NCBI GenBank assembly: GCA_948934525.1
Contig: CAQZSK010000005.1
Span: 1 to 64,000, forward strand
Length of the DNA: 64,000 nucleotides
DNA from: an uncultured Clostridia bacterium
Lineage (GTDB): Bacteria > Bacillota > Clostridia > TANB77 > CAG-508
Reading direction: 5' to 3'
The notes beneath the pieces were generated by a model, which had not been told where the DNA came from, searched no databases, and worked only from the letters and a program-made list of their open reading frames with translations. The stretch's first letter is position 1, and the number at the start of each line of letters is the position of its first letter. Both the position numbers and the translations under genes were made by a program. This document shows positions 45,529-54,688 of the stretch, in pieces.

Positions 45529-46083
45529 TTAGTTATTCATATAATCTTCCAAATTAACACTAGACATTTTTTCTATAAAATGATCTATCTTTTCTAATGG
45601 TAAAATGCTTTTTCCTGCTTGAGCAGATACTTGATGATGTTTCTTAGATTCTTCAATCTCTTTTCCTATCTTGTCTATTATTTCTTCTTTTAATTCAAGT
45701 GGATATTTTTGCTCCAAATATTTATTTATCTTCCCATAACTAGTATATAGGTCTTCTGTAAATTCATGATAATTAATACTATTTAAAAATTTTTCACTAA
45801 AAAATTCAGTAAAAAATGTTTTATCAGTTAATAAATGTAAGAATATCCCTTTATCATAGTCTGTTTCTATTTTATTTTCTCTTAAATACCTTTCTAAATC
45901 TACTTTTGCTTTTAGGTGTTCAAATAAACTTTCTCTTGGAATAGGTATTGTATAATGACTTATTTCTTTTGGCTTAATAAAATCAGGTGCAATACTTCCC
46001 TCTATGAATTCTTCTTTTTCCTCTACTTTATGTTTTTCCATATATCTTTTAGCTATTGCTAAGTGAATTTGATGTGATGGCAT
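45529..46083 (-). CDS. Zinc-dependent phospholipase C-like protein
   Basis: 184 residues with His/Asp motifs resembling the Zn-dependent phospholipase C/S1-P1 fold: PSHQIHLAIAKRY, GSIAPDF, FLHLLTDKTFF and late KKHHQ. Proteins of this kind are often annotated as hypothetical and lack a signal peptide, as here. Substrate unknown. AAGGAG precedes the start. It stands between oapA and the P-type ATPase gene in transcription order. Confidence 0.65.
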   Translation of the reverse strand: MPSHQIHLAIAKRYMEKHKVEEKEEFIEGSIAPDFIKPKEISHYTIPIPRESLFEHLKAKVDLERYLRENKIETDYDKGIFLHLLTDKTFFTEFFSEKFLNSINYHEFTEDLYTSYGKINKYLEQKYPLELKEEIIDKIGKEIEESKKHHQVSAQAGKSILPLEKIDHFIEKMSSVNLEDYMNN

Positions 46084-46156
46084 AATTTTACTCTCCTTTT
46101 TTGTTTCATATTATATCTCTTTTATTTATTTCTTTCAAGCTCTTTTCTTTTAACAA

Positions 46157-46193
46157 GAAAAGACCTCTTGTATTTTCTTTACAAAAGGTCTTT
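46157..46193 (-). terminator. Terminator after oapA
   Basis: AAAGACCT / AGGTCTTTT hairpin with T-rich tail on the minus strand, just past the oapA stop. Confidence 0.75.
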
Positions 46194-46199
46194 CATTTT

Positions 46200-46710
46200 T
46201 TATTTATGAAATACTTGCATTACTTTTCCTGCTACTAATACAATCTTATCACTCTTTTTCATTGCAATTGTTTTAAAATATGCTTTTCCTCCAACTGTTA
46301 ACGCAGAAATGAACGATGCTACTAAAATACTGGCTAATAAAGCATTCATATGTAGTTCAGCAGATAAATATACTGTTAAACTAGCTCCCAAACCTCCGGC
46401 TTACAATACCGCAAATATCTCCTACGATATCATTACAAATGCTAGAAATCTTTGTACTATTTTTTACTAAATTAATACAAGCAGTTGCTTCCTTTATTTT
46501 TTTTGAATTCATAGCGTGAAAAGGCGCTTCTTCTGCAGTCAAGGTTGCTACACCAATCATATCAAATAATATACCAATACTAATAACAATAAGGATAATA
46601 ACGATTAAAACAATGACATTAAAATCTGATAAAAAAGATGATAGTCCACTAAATACTGCTGACAAAATGAAGGAAATAATAAATACTTGAATAATCCATT
46701 TATTCTTCAA
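46200..46710 (-). CDS. oapA: OapA-like membrane protein, read through a CGGA +1 site
   Basis: About 169 residues with four hydrophobic segments (about 8-28, 32-53, 100-122 and 125-145). The pattern DMIGVA ... EAPFHAM.SKK ... CNDIVGDICGIVSG resembles OapA, the membrane protein that binds OLE RNA in Firmicutes. The first frame ends soon after CGG (46398-46396). Reading CGGA as glycine gives IVSGGLGAS and a second half full of membrane-helix character. The start is TTG at 46710. A long structured RNA lies directly upstream under a consensus promoter, the expected OLE-OapA arrangement. Confidence 0.75.
46395..46398 (-). other. CGGA +1 decoding site in oapA
   Basis: AGC-CGGA-GGT; the expected residue is a glycine in a GG pair at the start of a membrane helix. 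Confidence 0.8.
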
Positions 46711-46734
46711 TTAAATTCACTCTCATTTCAAAAC

Positions 46735-47211
46735 TTTTTAATTATAACAAATATGGTATCCCACAAATTAATTTTACGGCTTAGGTCGAGTTGAATTTCT
46801 CTATTTTCCACCTTAGGTTACCCATGGGCGATTTCTCTTTACGGAAAATAATTAAATGTTGCCATTTTAATGACTCGATTGCCACTTAGTCCGTACCTTA
46901 ATCCTTGTGATATTGACACTCTAGAGGTTTTCCCTAACACATATTTGATAATACTTATTCGCTTTTGCAATAATATTTTCAAAACCTGAATACGCTATCC
47001 CATATTATCACTCACGACATGTGCTTTGTTTTCATTTGCAATCGATAAAAGGAGTTTCATTATATGCCATTATAACTTTCCTTAAATCTTAAATTATATA
47101 TCCACCCTCATCTGGGCGAAGAAAGCGAAATATATAAAGTGCTTCTCACACAATTAGTGGATTTTTAGCCCCACCTTCATATTATTTATGCGACTAGAAT
47201 AATGCACCACA
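46735..47211 (-). ncRNA. ole: OLE-type large structured RNA (probable)
   Basis: About 480 bases without any ORF but with base composition and complexity unlike ordinary intergenic DNA here. It begins about seven bases after a perfect TTGACA-17-TATAAT promoter and runs up to the OapA-like gene. Internal complementary segments are visible, for example GTGGAT/ATCCAC. It is not a riboswitch class, RNase P or tmRNA that I recognise. OLE RNA is known from anaerobic and extremophilic Firmicutes upstream of oapA and near spoIVB and recN, as here. The identity rests mainly on this context; a covariance-model search is decisive. Confidence 0.65.
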
Positions 47212-47217
47212 AAATTT

Positions 47218-47246
47218 ATTATACCACATCTTCCTTTTTTTGTCAA
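47218..47246 (-). promoter_or_regulatory. Consensus promoter of the OLE-like RNA
   Basis: Minus strand: TTGACA (47246-47241), a 17-base spacer, TATAAT (47223-47218). A full match to the vegetative consensus. Confidence 0.85.
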
Positions 47247-47342
47247 AAGAATTTCCAAAATTTTCTGATTTTTCTCTTTAGGATATCCTTAAAGCCATTT
47301 ATATACTAAGCTTTCCTCTATTAATTAAATTTATTAAAAACT

Positions 47343-47372
47343 AAAATGAGCAGCAAATTTTTGCCACTCATT
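47343..47372 (-). terminator. Terminator after spoIVB
   Basis: AATGAG...GCAAA / TTTGC...CTCATT stem, followed by TTTAGTTTTTA on the minus strand. Confidence 0.65.
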
Positions 47373-47389
47373 AAAGGATTTTTTCAATT

Positions 47390-48061
47390 TTAAGAAAGTA
47401 CAATGTCTAAATGCCAAATTATCCAACCAATTCCTTTTCCATTTTTGGTAGTTCCATAATGTACTCCTATTAATTCGTCATTTTGAATAATGGGTGTTCC
47501 ACTAACCCCATTACTTAATGGCATATTAATATTATAAAAAAACACTCCACTTCCTTCTTTAAAAGCTTCAATGGTAATAGGATATTTGCAAATGTTGCCC
47601 TCATTATCTCTTCCAACGGCATATGCTTTTCCTAGGTAAGCTGTTTTAGCAATAGGAATCATTGTATATTCTCTAAAAGCTTGGTATTGTTCAACAATTA
47701 CTCCATTTTTTTCATTTAAAATTACCTCTCCCATTAAATCATTAGCAGTAATTTCATTACTGAATTCCTCAACCTTAAAAGCTAAACTTCCAACTGGTTC
47801 TTTTATAGAATGTCCAAATAGATAGATCTTACCATTATTCTCAAATGAAGCCACGCCACGTGTTCCCGTTCCATCTTTCGAAATAACTGAAACATATTCA
47901 GTCATTAAAGTAACACTTTCTACTGTTCTATTGGTACAATTGATCTTCTCAGGACTTGCTTTTACTATTCTGTCATACACTGTTGCCCTAAAATAGCAAT
48001 ATAGTGCTATGCAAAAAAGTATTATTAGAATAGTTAGAAATGCCTTTGTTCTCCGTTTCAT
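47390..48061 (-). CDS. SpoIVB-type S55 peptidase, short form
   Basis: 223 residues: an N-terminal membrane anchor (about 7-27) and an S55 serine peptidase domain, with the catalytic His in YLFGHSI and Ser in NGVSGTPII. SpoIVB signals from the forespore to trigger pro-SigK processing. The usual PDZ domain is missing, so this is a reduced form or a paralogue. Codon 3 is an in-frame CGG followed by A. Here the family start MKRR is kept by ordinary triplet reading, and a +1 shift would stop translation five codons later. It is thus the clearest exception to the CGGN rule; the preceding codon is AAA instead of a pyrimidine-ending one. Confidence 0.85.
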   Translation of the reverse strand: MKRRTKAFLTILIILFCIALYCYFRATVYDRIVKASPEKINCTNRTVESVTLMTEYVSVISKDGTGTRGVASFENNGKIYLFGHSIKEPVGSLAFKVEEFSNEITANDLMGEVILNEKNGVIVEQYQAFREYTMIPIAKTAYLGKAYAVGRDNEGNICKYPITIEAFKEGSGVFFYNINMPLSNGVSGTPIIQNDELIGVHYGTTKNGKGIGWIIWHLDIVLS

Positions 48062-48165
48062 ATGAAGAATCTTCCTTTCAAATTTTAATATGTTCTATAT
48101 TATAACACTTTATGTTAGCCTTTGCAAATTTTAATGTAAACACTTTTGTTTTTTTATTAAAAAAA

Positions 48166-48195
48166 GCCTTTAAGAAATTTTCATTTCTTAAAGGC
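48166..48195 (-). terminator. Terminator after tRNA-Gly
   Basis: GCCTTTAAGAAAT / ATTTCTTAAAGGC, perfect 13-bp stem with TTTTTTT on the minus strand. Confidence 0.9.
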
Positions 48196-48205
48196 ACTTA
48201 ATTTT

Positions 48206-48279
<74 letters not shown>

Positions 48280-48391
48280 ATTTCGTTTGAACAAGTATTA
48301 TTATAAATGCTATGCTTAATTTTGTCAAGAACTTTTTTGAATTTTTTTCATTTTTTTGCATACCTTTTATCAAACGAAAAGGTGGTTTTAT

Positions 48392-49208
48392 ATGAAATTC
48401 TTATTTAATTATTGTAAAGGTATTTTTATTGGCAGTGGAGCTATTCTTCCTCGGTATTAGTAGTGGTGTCTTTTGTGTTATTTTTGGAATCTATGAAAAA
48501 TTAGTAAATAGTGTACTAAATTTATTTCAGGATTTTAAAAAAAATTTTTTGTTTCTTCTTCCTATTGGTTTAGGTGGTATAACAGGTGTATTTTTAGTGG
48601 GTAAAATTTTAAATTTTCTTTTTGCTAACTACCCTATGCCAACTAGCTTCTGCTTTATTGGTTTAATATGTGGTTCTCTGCCTGTTCTTTTTAAACAAGC
48701 TAATCAAAAAAAAGGTTTTCGACTACATTACAGTATTTTTTTACTTGCTGCTTTTGGTGTTGGTCTTTTCTCTATACAATTAGAAAATATACTGCCATCT
48801 CTCATTCAAGTAGATAGTAATAACATCTCCTTTTTCTATTTTGTATTAGCTGGATTTGCAATGTCTATTGGAATTGTCGTTCCTGGTGTAAGTAGTACTA
48901 TTATTCTAATGTGTTTAGGGATATATTCCCACTACTTAAATGCAGTTGCTACAGCTAACCTTGCTATTTTGTTTCCAATGGGAATTGGTGTCTTACTAGG
49001 AAGCATTTTATTTTTGAAAATCATTCAATTTTTATTAGATAAGTATTATTCTCAAACTTTTTATGCGATTATAGGTTTTGTGTTAGGTTCTATTTTTGTA
49101 CTTTATCCTGATATAGAATTTTCTAGTCAAGGTATTTGGTCTATTGTTCTTTTTGTAATTAGTTTTTGTATTGGTTTAGCTTTTGAAAAATTAGAGACAA
49201 GAAATTAA
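48392..49208 (+). CDS. DUF368 membrane protein, read through a CGGT +1 site
   Basis: A polytopic membrane protein of about 271 residues with eight or more hydrophobic segments, of the DUF368 family (proposed undecaprenyl-phosphate translocases in Firmicutes). The real start is the ATG at 48392, after AAAGGTGG. The first 20 codons end with AILP, then CGG (48452-48454) followed by T. Reading CGGT as glycine gives AILPGISSGVFCVIFG, the conserved N-terminal motif. Ordinary reading stops two codons after CGG. Gene callers will miss the first 20 residues and start at an internal TTG at 48432. Confidence 0.88.
48452..48455 (+). other. CGGT +1 decoding site in DUF368 gene
   Basis: CCT-CGGT-ATT; the expected residue is the glycine of the PGISSG motif. 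Confidence 0.85.
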
Positions 49209-49227
49209 AATTTCTTGCCTCTATTTT
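49195..49227. terminator. Bidirectional terminator
   Basis: GAGxCAAGAAATT / AATTTCTTGxCTC with T-rich tail, between the convergent DUF368 and ABC genes. Confidence 0.8.
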
Positions 49228-49256
49228 TTCTTTCTCTAACACTTAAAAGGGAATTT

Positions 49257-51860
49257 TTATTCTGTCCTCAAAGCCTCTACAGGATCTTTCTTACTAGCCA
49301 CCTTAGCTGGAATTAATCCTGCTATTATCGTTAGAACTAAACTAATCACTACCAAGCCTATCATATGTGTTGCTTTCAAAGTTGTATGAATAGATACTTC
49401 TGTTGCAGCTAGAATAATAGAATTGATCGGAATAGTCATAAGCATGGTAATTCCCACTCCCATAAGTCCTGCAATTAAACCAATAATAAAAGTCTCTGCA
49501 TTAAACACTCTTGAAATATCTCTTTTAGAAGCTCCAATTGCTCTTAAAATTCCAATTTCCTTTGTTCTTTCTAGTACTGAAATATAGGTGATAATTCCAA
49601 TCATAATGGAAGAAACTACTAGGGATATACTAACAAATCCAATCAATGCAAAACTAATGGCATCAATAATTTGTGTAATGGATTTCATCATAGTACCAAC
49701 TAAATCTGTATAATTAATCACATTTTCGTCTTTTCCATTATCTCTTTGTTTTTGGTTATAGTCTTCTATCGCTTTGCTAACGGCCTCTTTACTCTCAAAA
49801 TTCTTTGGATAAATGGAAATAGAAGTAGGTTTATCTAAATCAATAGCACCTAATGTTTTTAGGTTGTTTTCATATGTTGCATTCTGATTTTCTGTATAAG
49901 TTTGCATTATCTTTGCAATTTCTTCACTACTCATTTGACTAATTGTTAATTTTTGTTCATTACTTAAATCATTAAAATTAAACTCTTTCTTTTCTCCTTC
50001 TTTTGGAAATTTAAGACCTGTAAACACATTAACATCTTTTTTCTCTTTTTGTTCTTTTACAATCTTTGCTTCATTTGTTTTGTTAATAACATATTCTTTT
50101 AATTCTTTTATATAGCCAATTCCTGTATCCATTGCCATTGCTGTACTTTGCTTATTTTGCTTAATAATTCCAACTACTTTAATACTTTCACAATCTTTCA
50201 ATTTCTTTTTCATGTAATCTGTATCTTCACTTTTATCAATCCATAATCCCTTTTCTTTTTGATAATAGTCAGAATCTAAGACTAATTTAAAAGATAAATC
50301 TAGTAAATCTTTGTAAGTATAGGAGATTTCTGGCTCTTCTTCTATCTTTTCTCCCTTTTTTGCTTTTTCCCATCTCTTTGTCAACTCTTCTTGGCTTTTT
50401 AATCCTAAAGTATATAGTGTATAATCGTCAATTTCATAATCATTATTCACAACTAGCACTACTTCATTATATTTCTCTGGCCATTTTCCTTCTACCATAT
50501 CATACTGTGACTGTAGTAACTCTTTATTATCTAGCATTTCTGTCCATACATTGGTGTTCATAATACTCATAGAACTTCCACCCATCATCGCCATAGGAGA
50601 ACTTTGATGTGCCTCTTGCATAGCTCCCATTCCCATACTATCCATAACAGTACTAGGGTTTACTCTTACAATGCCATCTTTTGTATCTTCTTTATATAAG
50701 TTCAAATCCAAGTTATAGTTGTATTTAATACTATTACTATTTTTTACAATCTCATTATCTTCTTGTTCTAAAAACTTCTTTAACTCAGTCAAGTTGTTAT
50801 TTTCCATCTTGTTAGAAAGAGTTGTCATCATTTCTGACATAACATTACGTGAATAAATTTTCCCCTCTTCTCTTTGCTTTTCCTCATTTTCCATTGACAT
50901 TAATTTTTCTATCATACTAGAAGTATCAATCAAAGACTCTTCAATGGTAATAGGATAAGAAGATAATGTATCTTCTTCTACTTTTGCAATATAGTTTCTC
51001 ATTCCTGTAGAAATAGCAAGAATTAAGGCAATCCCAATAATTCCAATACTACCTGCAAAAGAAGTAAGCAATGTCCTTCCTTTTTTGGTTAATAAGTTGT
51101 TTAAACTTAAATTTAATGCTGTAAAAAACTTCATAGAGGTACGTCTTGTTTCTTTATTACTATTGGTTTCTTGCTTTTCTTGAGTATATGGATTTGTATC
51201 ATCTAGCATTGTTCCATCTGTAATTCTAATAATTCTAGTAGAATACTTCTCTGCCAAATCTGGGTTATGAGTAACCATGATGACTAACTTATCTTTTGCA
51301 ATCTCTTTTAAAATCTCCATAACCTGTCTGCTTGTTTCTGTATCTAACGCTCCTGTTGGCTCATCTGCTAAAATAATTTCTGGGTTATTTACAATCGCTC
51401 TAGCTATTGCTACTCTTTGCATCTGTCCACCAGACAATTGATTTGGCTTTTTGTATACTTGCTCCTTTAGTCCTACCTCTTCTAATGCTTTAATTGCTCT
51501 TTCTTTTCTCTCCTTTTTACTAACGCCTGATAAAGTAAGTGCTAATTCCACATTAGAAAGAATAGTTTGATGTGGTATTAAGTTATAGTTTTGAAATACA
51601 AATCCAACAGAATAATTGCGATAAGCATCCCAATCTCTATCTTTAAATTCTTTGGTAGACTTGCCATTAATAATCAAATCTCCACTCGTATATCTATCTA
51701 ATCCACCAATAATGTTAAGTAAAGTCGTTTTTCCTCCACCACTTTGCCCTAGTATAGACACAAACTCACTTTTTCTAAACTCTACATTAATACCTTTTAA
51801 GGCATGAACTATATTCTCGCCTGCTTGATAATCTTTTTTAATATCTTTTAAAGTTAACAT
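49257..51860 (-). CDS. MacB-like ABC transporter, ATPase fused to FtsX-type permease
   Basis: 867 residues. The N-terminal ATPase (about 1-225) has Walker A GQSGGGKTT, signature LSGGQMQR and Walker B ILADEPTGALD. The first membrane helix is near 265-285. A large extracytoplasmic domain (about 290-735) contains a Met-rich stretch (about 405-425, with GMGAMQ, MAMMGGSSMSIM), which could touch metal or lipid. Three C-terminal helices (about 740-860) complete the MacB/LolCDE-type permease. It may export peptides or antibiotics, or apply force to envelope components. No in-frame CGG. Confidence 0.92.
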   Translation of the reverse strand: MLTLKDIKKDYQAGENIVHALKGINVEFRKSEFVSILGQSGGGKTTLLNIIGGLDRYTSGDLIINGKSTKEFKDRDWDAYRNYSVGFVFQNYNLIPHQTILSNVELALTLSGVSKKERKERAIKALEEVGLKEQVYKKPNQLSGGQMQRVAIARAIVNNPEIILADEPTGALDTETSRQVMEILKEIAKDKLVIMVTHNPDLAEKYSTRIIRITDGTMLDDTNPYTQEKQETNSNKETRRTSMKFFTALNLSLNNLLTKKGRTLLTSFAGSIGIIGIALILAISTGMRNYIAKVEEDTLSSYPITIEESLIDTSSMIEKLMSMENEEKQREEGKIYSRNVMSEMMTTLSNKMENNNLTELKKFLEQEDNEIVKNSNSIKYNYNLDLNLYKEDTKDGIVRVNPSTVMDSMGMGAMQEAHQSSPMAMMGGSSMSIMNTNVWTEMLDNKELLQSQYDMVEGKWPEKYNEVVLVVNNDYEIDDYTLYTLGLKSQEELTKRWEKAKKGEKIEEEPEISYTYKDLLDLSFKLVLDSDYYQKEKGLWIDKSEDTDYMKKKLKDCESIKVVGIIKQNKQSTAMAMDTGIGYIKELKEYVINKTNEAKIVKEQKEKKDVNVFTGLKFPKEGEKKEFNFNDLSNEQKLTISQMSSEEIAKIMQTYTENQNATYENNLKTLGAIDLDKPTSISIYPKNFESKEAVSKAIEDYNQKQRDNGKDENVINYTDLVGTMMKSITQIIDAISFALIGFVSISLVVSSIMIGIITYISVLERTKEIGILRAIGASKRDISRVFNAETFIIGLIAGLMGVGITMLMTIPINSIILAATEVSIHTTLKATHMIGLVVISLVLTIIAGLIPAKVASKKDPVEALRTE

Positions 51861-51875
51861 TTTCTCTTCCTTTCT

Positions 51876-51977
51876 TGTCCGTTAGAGGACGTTAGTTCAG
51901 CGGACATTTTGGTAAAAAATAGTAAAATGTCAGTTTGGGGACAGATGTCAGTTAAACTAACGTCCCCAACCTGACAC
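51876..51977. repeat. Intergenic repeat, copy C, entering the acyltransferase gene end
   Basis: GAGGACGTTAGTT ... AACTAACGTCCCC form the outer arms, with ATGTCAGTTTGGGGACAGA inside and CCCCAACCTGACAC at the right end. The right part encodes the last residues and stop codon of the acyltransferase gene. Confidence 0.72.
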
Positions 51978-52745
51978 ATATTTAATTACTTCTACATTGC
52001 TATTCTTGCTTCTCTCCACCATACAGTTATATACTTCATCTCTTAGCTTTTGTTTTGCCTCTTTTGCTGTTAAAGTTTCGTCTGGGGAAAACGGTCCATC
52101 AATATAGCTAACAATTTGTACTTTGTCTTGCTTTTTTCCATATTTTTGATAAGTATTGGTAAAGCAAAATACTGGTGTTTTTAGTTTCACGGGGTATTCA
52201 AAAGAAACTGCTTTAAATGGTCTGATTTTTGTATAATATGGCCATATATGTGCTTCTGGATAAATAGTAACAGCATATCCTTGATGAATTCTCTTCTCAA
52301 CCGCTTCTAAAAAGTTTTTCATAGCCTTTCTATTTCCTGGAATAGGTATTGCTCCTAGCATCTCTACTAAATGCTTTAGTCCCTTCATAGAAATATTTTC
52401 TGGATTGACAATGAAAAAATTTCTTTTTGGATACATTGCTACACTTGGAATAAAAGTATCTGCAAAGTCTTGTGTATGATTTCCATAGATAAAGTACCCT
52501 TGTTTCTTGTATGGTTTTAACTTTTCTTTTCCTATATATTTCATATGCAATTTTAGTTTATTATATCCCACTTTAATTGGCATACTTAAAATATTTTGCA
52601 CCACAAAAGAGCAAAAATTCCACAATGGATTTCGATGTAAATAACAATAGTTTTCATCGATCGTTCTTGGTGTTATTTTTGCTCTTGAAAATTCATCATT
52701 TAGTTCATCTTGATAATAAATCACTTTTTGCTGTTTTTCTTTCAA
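51957..52745 (-). CDS. PlsC-like lysophospholipid acyltransferase
   Basis: 262 residues starting at TTG (52745), with AGG about seven bases before. The acyltransferase motif NHTQDFAD (NHxxxxD type) lies near residue 90, and the second block YPEAHIWPY near 155. It acylates glycerophosphate or another lipid acceptor at the membrane. The last six residues (VSGWGR) and the stop are supplied by a dispersed repeat element, so the C-terminus was probably altered by its insertion. It is followed on the chromosome by genes for glycosyl- and acyltransferases, suggesting a lipid or glycolipid pathway. Confidence 0.88.
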   Translation of the reverse strand: MKEKQQKVIYYQDELNDEFSRAKITPRTIDENYCYLHRNPLWNFCSFVVQNILSMPIKVGYNKLKLHMKYIGKEKLKPYKKQGYFIYGNHTQDFADTFIPSVAMYPKRNFFIVNPENISMKGLKHLVEMLGAIPIPGNRKAMKNFLEAVEKRIHQGYAVTIYPEAHIWPYYTKIRPFKAVSFEYPVKLKTPVFCFTNTYQKYGKKQDKVQIVSYIDGPFSPDETLTAKEAKQKLRDEVYNCMVERSKNSNVEVIKYVSGWGR

Positions 52746-52780
52746 TTTTGCCTATCTTTCTTTTTACTTAACTAATTTAT

Positions 52781-54676
52781 TTATAACCCTATTTCTTTTT
52801 TCTCTGTAGTATATTCCAATGGAACTTTATAAAATTCCTCATATACATTTTTCCAAATAGCTGCATTCTGTTCTTTCATTTTTATCATATTTTCTTTATC
52901 TGATAACTCTGTATCTGGATAGATTGGCTTTTTAATATGAATAATGTACTCTTGTACTGGGAAATCATCTTCTCCCATAATATCACTATCTTCCATAGTA
53001 ATAAAGATTGGAACAATTGGTACATTATTTTTTGCTGCAAGCTTAAATGCCCCATTTTTTAATGGCTTTGGTTTACGATAGTTCCACCACATACTTTGCT
53101 CTGGATAAATTAAAATAAAGTCTTTTCTTTGCAAAATAGTGTCCACTGCTTTCATAAATTCTTTCATTGTTTCACTGCTAGAACTTAGAGGCAATGTATC
53201 ACAATGCCTAAAGAAAAATCCATAAATCCCTGAGAAATTTGTATAGTTTCCTTCACGAATAATTTTATATAATTTTCTCTTTTTTAATTGGCCTGCACGT
53301 CTGCATACTTCTTCAATAGCGAAGCTATCAAATGGATTAAAATGATTACAAGTAAGAATTGCGCCTGTTTCAAGGGATTGTATATTCTCCATACCTTGTA
53401 CTTCTTTAATAATTAATTTCTTACTTTTTAATAAGCTATCTAAAAAATGTTCTCCCATTTTATTAGCAACTTTTGTTTTAATCTTATTACTACTTTTTTT
53501 ATTCAAATAATCTACATTGTCTGCTGTTAAAGTAATTGTTGGTGGGTCTTCTTCTGCATCAATATCAAAGATACCTTGTCTTTCCATATCTTCAATTCTT
53601 TTTAGAACATTTAATCGTTCTTGGTGCTTTTCATTTAGTCCTTCTTCTCTATCTTCCAATATTGTTTCTAATGTGCTATTATCCCTTTTTAGTAATGTTT
53701 TAAAAGTCCATCTTCTTGTACTTTCATTAATTTCATCTAATTTCCTTTTTGGAATTCTATCATCACCCACACACTCAGATTCCTTTTTAGCCAAAGCCTT
53801 TAAATTTTCATATTGTTGTCTATCTCTGAAACGTTCTTCTTCTGAATAATTATCTTTAATACTTTTTATCTCTTTATAATACTCTGTTTTTTCAGCATAT
53901 TGCCAAAAATATTCTTCATATAAAATTCCATCATAATGCCATGGTTTATAGTTTAAGTTATAATGGATTAGATTTAACTTTTCTACCTTTGTTTTGTTAT
54001 TTTGTACGGGCATTCTATTCCAACCATTGTCTAGTATTTTTGTTCTTCCCTTACATAGTCTATTTAAGTAATCTTGGTCTTGTACTACTGCAAATTTTAC
54101 TGTTTCCAATAAATACAAAAACTTTTCTTGAAACTTAGATTTACGCATTTCATCTAAGTTCATAACCAAAACACCTGCATTAAAGTATTTTCTGTAATCT
54201 GCTACTCCCACTACCTTTTCTACATATTCTTGGAAAATCTCTTCATTTTGAATAATATCATCTGGCACAACTGCTACTAAATTACTTTCCATATCTTGAT
54301 GATATAACTCTGCTACATCTCCTAATAGCACAGTATCACTATCTAAATAAATAACTTTATTATATTGTGGATAAATATTAGGGATAAATAGCCTAAAATA
54401 TGTCGTTTTGGTATAATAATCACGTGTATATAATTTATCTTTAATTTCTTCGATATAATAATTTAAATCTACAAATTCTATTTTTACATTATCTCTTTCA
54501 TATTTTAGAATTTTCTTTTTGTTTTCTTCACTAATATTAGTGTATAATATCTTAATTGCATAATAATAATCTTTTGAACTATTTTCTATTAATGAATGAA
54601 TAGATACAGCTAAAAACGGCACATATCCATCGTCTACCGCATAGAATATCGGTATTACTTCTAAATTATTTTCCAT
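52781..54676 (-). CDS. Fusion of GT8 glycosyltransferase and PlsC-like acyltransferase
   Basis: 631 residues. The N-terminal GT8 domain (about 1-265) has the DxD metal motif in IYLDSDTVL and the motif FNAGVLVMNL. A charged helical linker (about 270-385) joins it to a PlsC-like acyltransferase domain (about 420-610) with NHFNPFDS and YPEQSMWW. This arrangement suggests that one polypeptide both glycosylates and acylates a lipid, or works on successive intermediates of a glycolipid. A separate GT8 gene lies just upstream and a PlsC-like gene just downstream. No signal peptide; it probably acts on the cytoplasmic side of the membrane. Confidence 0.88.
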   Translation of the reverse strand: MENNLEVIPIFYAVDDGYVPFLAVSIHSLIENSSKDYYYAIKILYTNISEENKKKILKYERDNVKIEFVDLNYYIEEIKDKLYTRDYYTKTTYFRLFIPNIYPQYNKVIYLDSDTVLLGDVAELYHQDMESNLVAVVPDDIIQNEEIFQEYVEKVVGVADYRKYFNAGVLVMNLDEMRKSKFQEKFLYLLETVKFAVVQDQDYLNRLCKGRTKILDNGWNRMPVQNNKTKVEKLNLIHYNLNYKPWHYDGILYEEYFWQYAEKTEYYKEIKSIKDNYSEEERFRDRQQYENLKALAKKESECVGDDRIPKRKLDEINESTRRWTFKTLLKRDNSTLETILEDREEGLNEKHQERLNVLKRIEDMERQGIFDIDAEEDPPTITLTADNVDYLNKKSSNKIKTKVANKMGEHFLDSLLKSKKLIIKEVQGMENIQSLETGAILTCNHFNPFDSFAIEEVCRRAGQLKKRKLYKIIREGNYTNFSGIYGFFFRHCDTLPLSSSSETMKEFMKAVDTILQRKDFILIYPEQSMWWNYRKPKPLKNGAFKLAAKNNVPIVPIFITMEDSDIMGEDDFPVQEYIIHIKKPIYPDTELSDKENMIKMKEQNAAIWKNVYEEFYKVPLEYTTEKKEIGL

Positions 54677-54688
54677 TTTATTTTCTCC

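Noticed and set aside
46735..47211. RNase P RNA or group II intron remnant
   Set aside because: The conserved landmarks of those RNAs were not found, and the neighbour gene points to OLE RNA.
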